Source: Phytophthora colocasiae
Lineage: Eukaryota; Oomycota; Peronosporomycetes; Peronosporales; Peronosporaceae
Assembly (NCBI GenBank): GCA_018806915.1
Contig: JAGKQI010000091.1
Coordinates: 3,162,001 to 3,226,000, forward strand
Length of the DNA stretch: 64,000 nucleotides
Direction: 5' to 3'
Part shown: piece after piece, positions 10,003-20,649 of the stretch
Position numbering within the stretch: the stretch's first letter is position 1
Layout of the letters: every line of letters starts with the position of its first letter
Made by a program: the position numbers and the translations under genes
Notes under the pieces: generated by a model
What the model saw: the letters and a program-made list of their open reading frames with translations, nothing else
Told to the model about the DNA's origin: nothing
The model's database searches: none

Positions 10003-11815
10003 GTAGTTGCAAAAGCAGGCAAATTGACGCCGTTAGCAGATCTTCGTGGCTTTTGTGCTCTACCTCTTCCGCTCGATTTACGAAGAGGCTGTCACTGCCA
10101 TCCCATTGAACGGGGGTTCGTATAACGTTCTGCTTAATACTACCTCCAAGAGAACTGCAGCGGTAGCGGCAACACTCGGAATCATCTCGTACTTAGCCAC
10201 TGGAGTGGTGTCGGGCACCTCAGCATTGAGATATCTCGACACTCAAGTGGACGTCAGTGTCGTCCCTGGTACAGTGGCGTTGCTCTTTGTATTTGCAATG
10301 CTGTCCATCATCGGTATCGCTGAAAGTGCCACAGTTGCGTTGGTGATTTTCATCGCTCACGTTGCTACTTTGACGTTATTGAGTGGCTTTTCTTTTGTAT
10401 ACGCAGTGCAGCATCCTGATATCTTTTGGCAGAATATGAAGACGGATTTCCCGGATGTAAATGTTGCAGGAGATGTAGTGAAGGGGAATCTATTGACTGG
10501 TATTTTCTTCGGCTATTCGTCGGCGATGTTGGGGATTACAGGGTTTGAAACTTCAGCTCAGTTTATAGAGGAACAAGCTCCTGGCGTGTTCAGGAAGACC
10601 CTGCGGAATATGTGGATCTCTGCTACGTTCTACAACTTGCTGTTGTCCTTCTTGTCCCTTGCAGTGCTGCCGTTGGAAGGACCCGGTGGGATTTATGGTA
10701 ATAAGAACGTGGTGTTGGCTTCAATGGGCCGAGTAGCTGCTGGAAATTGGCTAGAGAGCTGGGTCTCCATTGATGCTTTCGTGGTTCTAGCTGGTGGAGT
10801 ATTGACGTCGTACGTGGGTATCACGGGTCTCGTACGTCGGCTGGCATTTGACCGTGTTCTACCGGCATTCCTCACGTACACTAACAAGTGGCGCGGTACG
10901 AACCACAACATCATCCTGCTTTTTTTTGCATTACAGGCGAGTTTGGTGATTTTACTGCATGCAGACGCTACAGCACTGGCTGGAGTATTTACATTTGCGT
11001 TCCTGAGCGTGATGGCGTTGTTCGCCTTTGGGTGTATGTTACTCAAGCTGAAACGTGAAGATATTCCACGAGACGTACACGCTCCATGGTGGAGCTGTAT
11101 CCTTGGACTGGTGATGGTGCTTCTTGGACTTCTTGGGAATTTACTGGGTGATCCGGCTATCTTCACCTACTTCGCCTTGTACTTCGTCGTCTTTGCCTCG
11201 ACGGTGTTTATTATGTTGGGGCGTGTCTTTATTCTACGTATTCTGCTGTACGTCATGCAGCAGCTTTTCCCGTCCCGTAGTGCTCGTGAAGGAGAAGTTG
11301 GTGATATCGAAACGGCAAAGTCTCAAGGGAAAGTAAAGAACGGATCTCGAACTGGGGCTAAAGGAGGGCGAACGATCACAGCGGTGCTTCAAGAGATCCA
11401 CCTCCCTCCAATTGTCTTTTTCCTCAAGACACCACACCTGTCTGTACTGAACAAGGCGATCCTCTACGTCCGCAAGAACGAACAAACGCACAATCTGCAC
11501 GTCGTTCACGTGAGTGAAGACTCTAATCTGGAGGAAGACAGCAGTGCAGAGGTGACAGAAGCGGATGTACAGCGGCGGCAGGTCGAGCGGGAGAATGTGG
11601 AGGATATGCGCGAGATGACGCGCGTGTTTGACTTGACGTACCCAAAGCTGAAGATCGACTTTGTGCACGTGTCCGGTTCAAGCTTTGATACTGCTCTCGT
11701 CCACTGGCTTTCGGAAGAGCTACATGTTCCGCCCAATATGATGTTCATCAAGCAACCAGGCACGAAACATATTCACCAGGTAGCTGCACTAGGAGTTCGA
11801 GTTATTACCGGGTAA
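10003..11815 (+). pseudogene. APC permease copy 3, 5'-truncated but otherwise open to the normal stop
   Basis: Homology starts at copy-1 codon 105. The 2-base deletion near 10036 is shared with copy 2. From 10046 the frame is then open for 589 codons to the stop at 11815, including the complete transporter core from residue 120 and the soluble tail. The junction GGACCCGGTGGG keeps the frame where copies 2 and 4 lose it. It lacks the first 104 codons and has no ATG until deep in a membrane helix, so translation would need an unseen upstream exon. It is more likely a truncated, non-functional copy. Confidence 0.8.
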
Positions 11816-11948
11816 CAAAGGAAAATATTGATGTAAAAGCTTAAAATCTACAAATGTATGTTCAGGAAGTGGGTGAACCGGTACGTTTTGCGATCCCTCT
11901 TACTCTGTTTGTTGTCCTTTCAACTCCCATACCTGTCAACTTTCGCGA

Positions 11949-12830
11949 CTACACGTTGAATAATCTTTGAGCACGAACAAGAACCTGGTACAAGTCCACA
12001 ACGAGCGGGTCCGGAAATTCATCACCAATTTGGGGTGGATCTCGGGGAAGCGGATCACCTGGTTCCAAGCCGAGAAGCGTTCGTGCATCGAAATGCACCA
12101 CTGTTGGGTCAACAATGGGCACTGGCAGCTCATTCGGATTCTCGAGACGCCGGCGAGCCCGAAGTCTACGTGGACGATAAACACGGTACAGCTTGTACTC
12201 CGCTGTTGCTAGACCCGCCGTGACCGCCACGCACAAAACAAAGCGCACACCGGGAACTTCAGCCCATCTCTGTGCTTTCCAATCGAGGTGGCCATGGGCA
12301 TCTCCCCACCTTCGCGAGTAGCCGACTTCAACAACAAGTGTGCGCCAATTGTCGTAATCTACGACGTTAATCGGCAAGTGTGACCCTGTTGCACGTGCAG
12401 GTCCATAGGATCCGTCCGGTTCATACGCCGGTTGACCTTCCGGACGATTCTCTACAGAAGATGTTCTATAGCCATTGAGGTATGTGTTCACAACGCCGCC
12501 GGGTAAAATTGCCTGACCGAGGTATGCGAGGAATTTGTCATGCACGATCGAAGGCAACTCCACGATGTAAATACCCCCGTTAATCCACTCCATTCTCGAA
12601 GACCTCAGCACTTGATTGTCTGATTGTTGAAACTCATGCCACTCGTCCAGGGTCGCTGTGCACACTCTCCAAGGAGGAACCCCAGCGACTCCAGCCGAAA
12701 GAACTTGCGCGATATCCAGGTTAATGTACACTACCGCCATTTCAAGTTGTCTGGGACGTGCCGGATATATGTTGGAAGCAGTTGTGCTAATAATAGCGTC
12801 GAATTCGCCTGCACTTGCGCTGCTCGTCAT
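11949..12830 (-). CDS. Multicopy hypothetical protein, possible Uma2-like fold (unit 3)
   Basis: This is a 293-residue copy with ATG at 12830 and the ending AQRLFNV. It has the unit-1 type of central patch (ARATGSHLPIN) but a private SIVHDKFLAYLG where the others have AYEHEKFLVYLG, and DGSYGP for DESYGP. The core motifs are intact. Confidence 0.6.
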   Translation of the reverse strand: MTSSASAGEFDAIISTTASNIYPARPRQLEMAVVYINLDIAQVLSAGVAGVPPWRVCTATLDEWHEFQQSDNQVLRSSRMEWINGGIYIVELPSIVHDKFLAYLGQAILPGGVVNTYLNGYRTSSVENRPEGQPAYEPDGSYGPARATGSHLPINVVDYDNWRTLVVEVGYSRRWGDAHGHLDWKAQRWAEVPGVRFVLCVAVTAGLATAEYKLYRVYRPRRLRARRRLENPNELPVPIVDPTVVHFDARTLLGLEPGDPLPRDPPQIGDEFPDPLVVDLYQVLVRAQRLFNV

Positions 12831-13186
12831 TCTCCAGAAAGCGCTGCTGCGACGAGGTGATGTTTCGTAATATGTCTTGGGTGATCAGCGAATTGGAAAG
12901 TGAAGCTGGGGGCAATACATGTTGTGGTTGCTGTGCAGGGTATGCCTCTGATTGCACCAGTTTTCTTTTTCGAGCCGAATATTTCAACCACATCGAAATC
13001 GAATCGTGTTGTCTGGTGCGGTATTTCAACGCCCTTTTGGCTCTTTGAAATATCCAGAGTCCTACAACGAGGTCAGAATCCGCTCGTTATTATCCGCCCG
13101 AAGCTTTTCGACTCAGCACGTCGATTTCTGGAGACATCTATTAATGCATCATCCCATCGATATCCGGCACGCCTCGACCAACTCGT

Positions 13187-13393
13187 ATGGCGGATGAGCA
13201 CATTAACCAGACTGTCGCGCTGTTAGTGGTGGTGAGCTACCACCTAATGGAGTATCCGTCGCAGCTTTTGGCTCAAAGAATTTCCAGCTTTCTTGCTGCT
13301 CAAGACGGAAAGAACTGTGAGTGGATTGATGAGATTGACGTCAATGAAGCGTATCAACATGAAAGGACTCAGATTCAAGAAGCGGAGAAATAA
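13187..13393 (+). pseudogene. Relic of acyltransferase-3 gene C-terminus (unit 3)
   Basis: This is the third copy of the fragment seen at 6278 and 9732, placed just before the fourth permease junction at 13458. Confidence 0.7.
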
Positions 13394-13457
13394 TGTCGGA
13401 TTCATTGAAAGGGGTTGATTACCTGGTGTAAAACCCAAAAGCGGGCATACGTCGAAT

Positions 13458-15271
13458 GTAGTTGCAAAAGCAGGCAAATTAACGCCTTTAGCGCAGATCT
13501 TCGTGGCTTTTGTGCTCTACCTCTTCCGCTCGATTTACGAAGAGGCTGTCACTGCCATCCCATTGAACGGGGGTTCGTATAACGTTCTGCTTAATACTAC
13601 CTCCAAGAGAACTGCAGCGGTAGCGGCAACACTCGGAATCATCTCGTACTTAGCCACTGGAGTGGTGTCGGGCACCTCAGCATTGAGATATCTCGACACT
13701 CAAGTGGACGTCAGTGTCGTCCCTGGTACAGTGGCGTTGCTCTTTGTATTTGCAATGCTGTCCATCATCGGTATCGCTGAAAGTGCCACAGTTGCGTTGG
13801 TGATTTTCATCGCTCACGTTGCTACTTTGACGTTATTGAGTGGCTTTTCTTTTGTATACGCAGTGCAGCATCCGGACATCTTCTGGCAGAACATGAAGAC
13901 GGATTCCCCGGATGTGAATGTTGCAGGAGATGTAGTGAAGGGGAATCTATTGACTGGTATTTTCTTCGGCTATTCGTCGGCGATGTTGGGGATTACAGGG
14001 TTTGAAACTTCAGCTCAGTTTATAGAGGAACAAGCTCCTGGCGTGTTCAGGAAGACCCTGCGGAATATGTGGATCTCTGCTACGTTCTACAACTTGCTGT
14101 TGTCCTTCTTGTCCCTTGCAGTGCTACCGTTGGAAGGCCCGGTGGGATTTACGGCAATAAGAACGTGGTGTTGGCTTCAATGGGCCGAGTAGCTGCTGGA
14201 AATTGGCTAGAGAGCTGGGTCTCCATTGATGCTTTCGTGGTTCTAGCTGGTGGAGTATTGACGTCGTACGTGGGTATCACGGGTCTCGTACGTCGGCTGG
14301 CATTTGACCGTGTTCTACCGGCATTCCTCACGTACACTAACAAGTGGCGCGGTACGAACCACAACATCATCCTGCTTTTTTTTGCATTACAGGCGAGTTT
14401 GGTGATTTTACTGCATGCAGACGCTACAGCACTGGCTGGAGTATTTACATTTGCGTTCCTGAGCGTGATGGCGTTGTTCGCCTTTGGGTGTATGTTACTC
14501 AAGCTGAAACGTGAAGATATTCCACGAGACGTACACGCTCCATGGTGGAGCTGTATCCTTGGACTGGTGATGGTGCTTCTTGGACTTCTTGGGAATTTAC
14601 TGGGTGATCCGGCTATCTTCACCTACTTCGCCTTGTACTTCGTCGTCTTTGCCTCGACGGTGTTTATTATGTTGGGACGTGTCTTTATTCTGCGTATTCT
14701 GCTGTACGTCATGCAGCAGCTTTTCCCGTCCCGTAGTGCTCGTGAAGGAGAAGTTGAAGATATCGAAACGGCAAAGTCTCAAGGGAAAGTAAAGAACGGA
14801 TCTCGAACTGGGGCTAAAGGAGGGCGAACGATCACAGCGGTGCTTCAAGAGATCCACCTCCCTCCAATTGTCTTTTTCCTCAAGACACCACACCTGTCTG
14901 TACTGAACAAGGCGATCCTCTACGTCCGCAAGAACGAACAAACGCACAATCTGCACGTCGTTCACGTGAGTGAAGACTCTAATCTGGAGGAAGACAGCAG
15001 TGCAGAGGTGACAGAAGCGGATGTACAGCGGCGGCAGGTCGAGCGGGAGAATGTGGAGGATATGCGCGAGATGACGCGCGTGTTTGACTTGACGTACCCA
15101 AAGCTGAAGATCGACTTTGTGCACGTGTCCGGTTCAAGCTTCGACACAGCTCTCGTCCATTGGCTTTCGGAAGAGATTAATGCTCCACCTAATATGATGT
15201 TCATCAAGCAACCAGGGACAAAACATATTCACCAGGTTGCTGCGCTAGGTGTTCGAGTCATCACTGGCTAA
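13458..15271 (+). pseudogene. APC permease copy 4, 5'-truncated and frameshifted
   Basis: Homology starts at copy-1 codon 105. Unlike copies 2 and 3, the upstream GC is present (cctttagcgcagatc). The single-base deletion in ggaaggcccggtggg at about 14137-14142 is identical to copy 2, yet the following sequence (GNWLESWVSIDAF) is of the copy 1/3 type. From about 15139 it departs from all other copies (SEEINAPPNMMF, VRVITG). Beyond the stop at 15271 the array ends. Confidence 0.85.
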
Positions 15272-15394
15272 CAAGTCGAAGATGCTTTCGATCTCTTGCC
15301 GCTATCCAAAACAATCCAAGATGGGAGAGGCACGATTAAACGAGAGATCGCGAAAACTCTTTCGAAGGAGCCACTGGAGTTCCTCAAGGGAGAA

Positions 15395-16070
15395 TGTGTG
15401 ACGTGACACTGACCGATTGGGATGATCCGAGCGCCGAGTGTTCAAGACTTCACGAATGGAGTGGATCCATGGGACTACCGGTAGTGAACTTGGCATCATA
15501 CGAGAATAGCCTATTCCTCGGATCTTTTGTCACGGAGTTTGGTAGAGGACAACCCCACGCTCTGTAGGAGAATTTTCAGCGCCACCTTGCAGCATACTTC
15601 TAGTACGTAGGAGCTCGTCCCGACGGTGAACCAAGGATAATCTTTTGACCCTCTACAAGAACAGGGAGATTTCCGCAAGGCGTCACATGCTTAAACGATT
15701 GGCGTGCACTCGTTATTGAAGTTGGTCATGGGAAACAAACCTCGGTATGATCGACTAGAAGGCGCACAAGTGGACCAAGGTCCCTGATCTGCAATTTGTG
15801 TTATGCGTGAAAGCCACCGACAAGTTGGGAACGGTATTATGCACAGCTTATCATGTTCAACCTCCAGCTAGGCAACTCCAAAATCGATTGGGATGAGATC
15901 CCGTGGCTTACTGTTGCTGCCAGGAGAGAGGAGTTTGCGACGCACGTCTGTTTGTGGGTTGAAACCAAGTGATCTACTTCCATGGGATCCGTTTACACCG
16001 AACGGTTCAGCGTTTCCGGACCCAGTTGTTGTGGACCTGTCTGTACCTGTACCTAGTTCAAAGTCCTGAT
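15395..16070 (+). pseudogene. Decayed copy A of the multicopy hypothetical family
   Basis: On the plus strand, fragments in different frames match the family in order: FKTSRMEWIHG near 15450, LVIEVGHGKQ near 15710, a LDxKAHKW-type segment with FVLCV near 15750-15810, and a FDAR..GLKPSDLLPWDP-type segment with FPDPVVVDL near 15940-16050. Stops and indels break every frame. It is opposite in orientation to the array copies. Confidence 0.65.
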
Positions 16071-16139
16071 GAAATTCACAAGAGAGAACCTCCAACCATT
16101 TCACCAATACGTGTATCGACCCTCAAGCTAGTGCTGACT

Positions 16140-16680
16140 GGGGAAAGCTCTTCACATACGTTTTTCCATACGTGCATATGTACAGTAGAGCTCGTCCCTA
16201 TGAAAAACCGCAGCTTGAACCGAACGCCTCCCTTGGAGGACAAGGGTCGATATTGCCTCAAGGGATCAAGCAGTATAGCAATTGGCGTACGCTCGTTGTT
16301 GAAGTCGGTCAGGGGGACAACACCGGGCAAGCTCGACTGGAAGGCACAGCAATGGGCCCAGATTCCTCATTTTGTGCATGTCGGTGACGGGCAAGTTGGC
16401 AACAGCCTACTACAAGCTGTATACTGTTCGACCTCCAGCTAGACGACTCCGAGCATATCGAGCGGAAATCGAGAATTTGGATCAGGCCCCAGTGTCCATT
16501 GTTGCTCCAAGGACAGAGGTGAGTTTTGACGCACGTTGCTTCTAGGATGCAACCAGGTGACCCACTTCCAAGAGATCCACCTACACCGAATAGCGCAAAG
16601 TTTCCAGACCTTGTTGTTGTGGACCTGTATCACGTTCTTGTTCATGCTCGTCGTGGTCGCTTGGTCAGTACGAACCCGGT
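16140..16680 (+). pseudogene. Decayed copy B of the multicopy hypothetical family
   Basis: A second relic follows copy A on the same strand. NWRTLVVEVGQGD at about 16280-16320, LDWKAQQWAQIP at about 16332, RPPARRLRAYRAEIENL, PLPRDPPTPNSAKFPD and LVVVDLYHVLVHARR (ending near 16655) match the family in order but in shifted frames. The 3' half is clearly similar to the scrap at 63588-63725. Confidence 0.65.
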
Positions 16681-16914
16681 CCGTTAGCACTAGTAGCAGA
16701 CAACATTTTATGACTGGTTTCCATGTTGTTTTACGATGTTATCCTCACTTCCACATTGCTTGGTGTCAGTCCGTCTATTCTGTAGTAGTACATCGCTATA
16801 AGGTGTGAACGTCACGGAAGGTTTAAATATTATTTAACTGCTCTGGAAAATAATGTTTTCTAGTGTGTGTCCCCCCAAACATACACTACTTCTCCGCCCC
16901 TCTCTGTTGTCGTT

Positions 16915-18455
16915 TCAAGTTGATGACTGATATAGCGCACTTGGCGAATCGTGGAGCAATGCGTATCGGTGATCGGCCGAACAGCTACGCAGTCTGCAGC
17001 TATTAGGATTTTCCACTCCACTACTCACCACCGTCGCCACACCTTCGGCGCGCGCACGTTCCATTGACGTAAACCTCACCAACCCACTCCCAGAGGTCTT
17101 TCCGTCTTGAGTAGCTAGAAACCGTGAGATTCTTTGAGCCAAAAGCTGCGACGGATATTCGATCAAGTGGTAGCTCACAGTCGCTAACACCAAAATCAAA
17201 GCAAACCGAGCGAAAAAGCGGTCGAAATATTTCTTCTGGTGGCTGATCGGCGGGTAGTCCACGACGAACGAGTGTAGCAGGTAGACCGAGAAACTGATCT
17301 TGCCCCAGTAGCGTAGTACACTCCACTCGAACATCGTAGATACACAGGATGGACGGATCATCTCCAGCACAATAATTGTCGTCATTTGAGCGCTCACAAA
17401 GCCAAAACCTGGAGCTGCTTTTATAGGGTCTTTGTGGATCCAGTCGAAGAATAGACCTTGGAACGATACACTCAACATCAAAGCAATGGCTACTCCTTCA
17501 ATACCTCGTAGAAGAAGCGTATGCCACCAACGGAAATTGAATTCTGTCTTCTTGAGCCACAAATCAACTTTCACAAACACTACAGCTCCCAATGATCCAG
17601 CCACGAAGGTGTGAAGATGAGGGGCTAACGGCATGTGGTTGTTTCTGTACGTGTAAAACCCTTCGTGCACAATCCAAACTGACAAAGGAACAGCTCCAAG
17701 CCACCAGTAACGACGTAAGCCCAAAGCAACCATCACGAAACTGGAATCACAAAGTAGTAGCCAATTTCCAACGGCAGCGTCCAGAATACGTGAGGACGGT
17801 ATCCGGTATAGAACATCAGTGTCTTGCCCAATTGATAATCCTCGGGTTTCTTCAATCGAAAGTATCGATGCTGATTCTCGAACGACATGCACGAAAGAAC
17901 AATTGCAGTCACTGCGAACAGCGGATACACACGGAAGAATCGTTTTTGCAAGTAATCCAGCAGCGCAATTGTCCACGACCGGAAACCCGCTCGTTGGTCC
18001 AACAGCTTCATGCTTTTCTTCATAAAGAGCCACGTCAGCAGGAACGACGACAGCACGAAGAAAGCGTCGACAGCAATTGAACCAAGATGAAGTTGATTCG
18101 TAGGATACTCGTGCGAGTGCTGGAAGACAACGAGAATAGCTGCAAGACCTCGAATACCATCCAGAAACACGACTTTAGTTGGTGCAGAACTCGATTTCGT
18201 CTCGGTAACCCTGTCAGCAGATGACTTTGTGCTAGTGTTAGCATTTCCAACGAATGTATGGTCCTCCGAGTCTGCAGTCGAAGTCTCGACATCCGAAATC
18301 TCAATTACACTTAGGAGGTTGTCAGAGTCTTTGCGCTGTAAATCCTCACGCGGCTCTGCAATACCACGCTCCTTGCTCTCCAGCATCTTGCGTAACTTGA
18401 GTCCTAGACGAAGAATTGGGAAATGAAAGGCGTCGTGAACACTTGAACCCAGCAC
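16915..18455 (-). pseudogene. Acyltransferase family 3 membrane protein, split by one frameshift
   Basis: Two minus-strand frames form one protein of roughly 510 residues. The first (start at 18455 or at an internal ATG) contains VVFLDGIRGLAAILVVFQHS and DAFFVLSSFLLTWLF, the signature start of acyltransferase-3 (OafA/NolL/NdvD-type) proteins, and ends YYFVIPVS then stop. The second frame resumes at once with FVMVALGLRRYWWLG and runs through further membrane helices to SYHLIEYPSQLLAQRIS near the C-terminus. The shift lies in a short T run at about 17733-17740 and would be repaired by one T. Such enzymes transfer acyl groups from donors to extracytoplasmic sugars or lipids across a membrane. 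It may be a recent pseudogene or an assembly error. Fragments of its 3' end recur in the tandem array. Confidence 0.8.
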
Positions 18456-18803
18456 ATGGGGGTGATCATGTCTGGCCTGTGGATTTGCACTTCATCATAC
18501 AACCGAACGAAGCTGCAGCCCGAACTTCGACATCCGCAGGAAATTCATCCTTGATGCGCCAGATGGGATGGATTAAAGCGATGTGGAAGTTCTTGTGCTG
18601 GGCCAGTTCGTTCACGCAATAAACTGGTTTTACTTGTACGTGTGTACAGTGTAGTACATGTACTACCCCGTTCCTCAGTCTGACTGAGGTCAGTCAACAA
18701 CTGTACATGTAGAGTAGTACAAAGCCATTATTTCAGTCAAGGATGGCTACATTATGGAATATTTATTGTGTGTACGCTACACCACGCACAATTTAGATCG
18801 GAA
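18456..18803. other. Divergent spacer between acyltransferase and UbiA-like genes
   Basis: About 350 bp lie between divergent starts. It contains two small dyads, GTAGTACATGTACTAC near 18652 and a stem CCTCAG/CTGAGG near 18674, and no gene that I can support. Confidence 0.4.
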
Positions 18804-19756
18804 ATGGAGTACGCTAAGAGTGTCCGCAGTGCTCTGCGTCCTAAGACGCTCTTCGCGTCTGTATTCCCCGTGCTTTTCGCTGTGTGCCTCGTGCACAAGT
18901 CGCATGGCGTCTCCTTCCTTCAGTTAGACGTTGTAGCCATCCTTGGCTGCACTGTGCTGACGCAATTACTGGGGAACCCAACTTCCAACGCACATTGCAG
19001 CCTAAACAAACGGGAGATAAAGATGTCAAAATTGTCCTCAAGTAGGTATTTCATCTCATTTTTATTCTTTATTTTTTGCCTAACATTTTTTATATTTTGT
19101 ACATTATTTTCTATAGTTTACTGTCGATGACTCAAGTTCGCCGTTGGTCGTATCTGTTTTACGGTCTCCAGTTGATACTACTGGGGCTGACACACTTCAT
19201 CTGTAACAAAACTGTTGGAGTTACTGGAGCTATGACTGTACTCGCCACTTTGGCGTTGATTTACTGTCTTCGTGGTGATGAGCCTTTGCCAATGGTTGGG
19301 TTGAGGGAGGCTAACATTGCGTGGGCGGCTGGACCTGTGGCGATGGTCGGTACAGCTTTATATCTCGTTAGTGAGGTGGGGTGGGATGTCGTGTTATACG
19401 CGTACATCGTTATGCTGTTCGCGTGGGCTTTTTTGTTTCTGGAAAGCGCTCGAGATGCTCCTTTTGCTCGACGCATGGGGAGATCCGACACGTCGTTGGC
19501 GCTACGATTGGGTTTCCAGTGGAGTTTTCAAGGCTTTTTGCTGATTATGGTGTCATTCTACGGTGTGTTGTTGGTGACGGGAATTGTAATGGGCCACCTG
19601 GGAAATTTCTTGCTGGTGGCCACCATAGTCAAGCTGAAGGATATCAGTGAAGACTTTCGACTCGAGAGACTCAACCACCTGCCCGACCAGTTTGCTAGGC
19701 TTGCTGCCTTTTTGGGTGTCGGGATAGTTGTTTCGATTCTTGCGGGGTTGTCATAA
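18804..19756 (+). CDS. UbiA/MenA-like polytopic membrane protein, probably degenerate
   Basis: The ATG at 18804 opens SVRSALRPKTLFASVFPVLF, which matches the start of MenA/UBIAD1-type prenyltransferases (RPKTLPASVLPVL). An intron from 19042 (GTAGGT donor) to 19116 (CTATAG) joins a second exon that is open to 19756. The second exon contains YGLQLILLGL, a glycine/proline-rich loop and a LNHLPDQFARLAAFLGV-type ending, again MenA-like. To reach the splice in frame a shift near 19010 is needed. The first aspartate-rich motif (N-D-x-x-D type in active enzymes) reads NPTSNAHCSLNK, and the second is reduced to SARDAPFARRMG. Active relatives attach prenyl chains to aromatic rings in quinone synthesis. 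The missing aspartates argue for a pseudogene or a changed function. Confidence 0.5.
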
Positions 19757-20014
19757 TAAATTGACATTCTTTTGCTGGACTCCCCACCGATCAGCCACTA
19801 GAAAAATTATTTTAACCGCTTTTTTCGCTCGCTTTGCTTTTGCTGTTCCATGAATCCACACATGATCTTGGTATTACCCCAAGACGTTTTGCGACTCAGC
19901 ACCTCGTCGCAGTACCCTGTCCCGATTTCTGGAGAATGCAGCTGCAGGCGAAAATGAGTTGCTCGTCATTCATTCCTGAATTTTGCTACCAGCACCGATA
20001 TCCAACAACACGAT

Positions 20015-20257
20015 ATGGCGGAAGAGCGCATTATTCAGGCTCTCACGCAAGTTGTCACGCAAGTTCTTTCGTCTGGAGTCACTGGGGTTCCTCCTTGGAG
20101 AGTGTGTACAGCGACACTGGACGAATGGGATGAGTTTCAACAGTCAGAGAATTGCGTGTTGAAGTCTTCGAGAATGGAGTGGATTGACGGGGGTATTTAC
20201 ATCGCAGAAGCTAAACCAACGGCATCAATTTCTGAATCAACGAAGGTGGTTCCGTGA
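20015..20257 (+). pseudogene. 5' part of a multicopy hypothetical family member
   Basis: The frame contains GVPPWRVCTATLDEWDEF, SSRMEWIDGGIYIAE and a MAEERIIQALTQVVTQ start, which matches the first third of the array gene. Homology stops near 20205, where the frame runs into unrelated sequence. About 120 bp upstream also resemble the 5' part of the array gene in another frame. Confidence 0.6.
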
Positions 20258-20559
20258 CGGTATCCGATATCATGCAGTTTGTCGCATTGTCTTCCAACAC
20301 TCGCATTTCAAGATGGCAAAAGTGCATATCGTGACACACTAATTCTAATAAGGGTCTTGCTAGAATTCGCTTTGTCACAGACAAGTTGGCAACAGTATAG
20401 TTATGGATGAATATCATTAAATCTCCGACCTTACTTAAATTGTGTATGTCCATCAACAACCAATCACATCATTTAAAATTGTTTTAGCCAATCCTAGAAC
20501 GACCAATTATGCATTTTGACCAATAGATATCGATAGGGCTAAGTGGGTCGGCAATGTAA

Positions 20560-20588
20560 GCAGCTCCGACATATCTGGTCGGAGCTGC
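20560..20588. repeat. Perfect 10-bp hairpin
   Basis: Arms GCAGCTCCGA and TCGGAGCTGC flank a 9-nt loop. It lies 60 bp outside the left inverted repeat of the element at 20650-21862 and could belong to it. Confidence 0.6.
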
Positions 20589-20649
20589 ACGAAAAATATG
20601 TATATGCTTTTACAAATTTCAAGATATTTACATATCACAAGCATATTGT

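Larger units (their letters stand above)
3100..15271. repeat. Tandem array of about 3.45-kb units (3.5 copies): truncated permease, hypothetical gene, acyltransferase relic
   Basis: The same junction, 'gtagYtgcaaaagcagg', starts units at 3100, 6549, 10003 and 13458, giving lengths of 3449, 3454 and 3455 bp. The fourth unit is partial and diverges near 15139, just before the permease stop. Each complete unit holds the permease from codon 105 to its stop on the plus strand, the hypothetical gene on the minus strand, and a short relic of an acyltransferase gene on the plus strand. The relic lies directly before the next unit's permease junction. The breakpoint lies inside the permease coding region, so every extra copy lacks the first 104 codons and any promoter of copy 1. 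The units are nearly identical, with patchy differences. Confidence 0.9.

Noticed and set aside
10046..11815. Permease copy 3 as a functional gene starting at GTG 10046
   Set aside because: The GTG is an internal valine codon of the full-length gene; the first 104 codons and the promoter are absent and eukaryotic genes rarely start at GTG.
14597..15124. Minus-strand frames of 144-175 codons inside each permease copy
   Set aside because: They recur identically opposite the permease coding region and have no independent family features.
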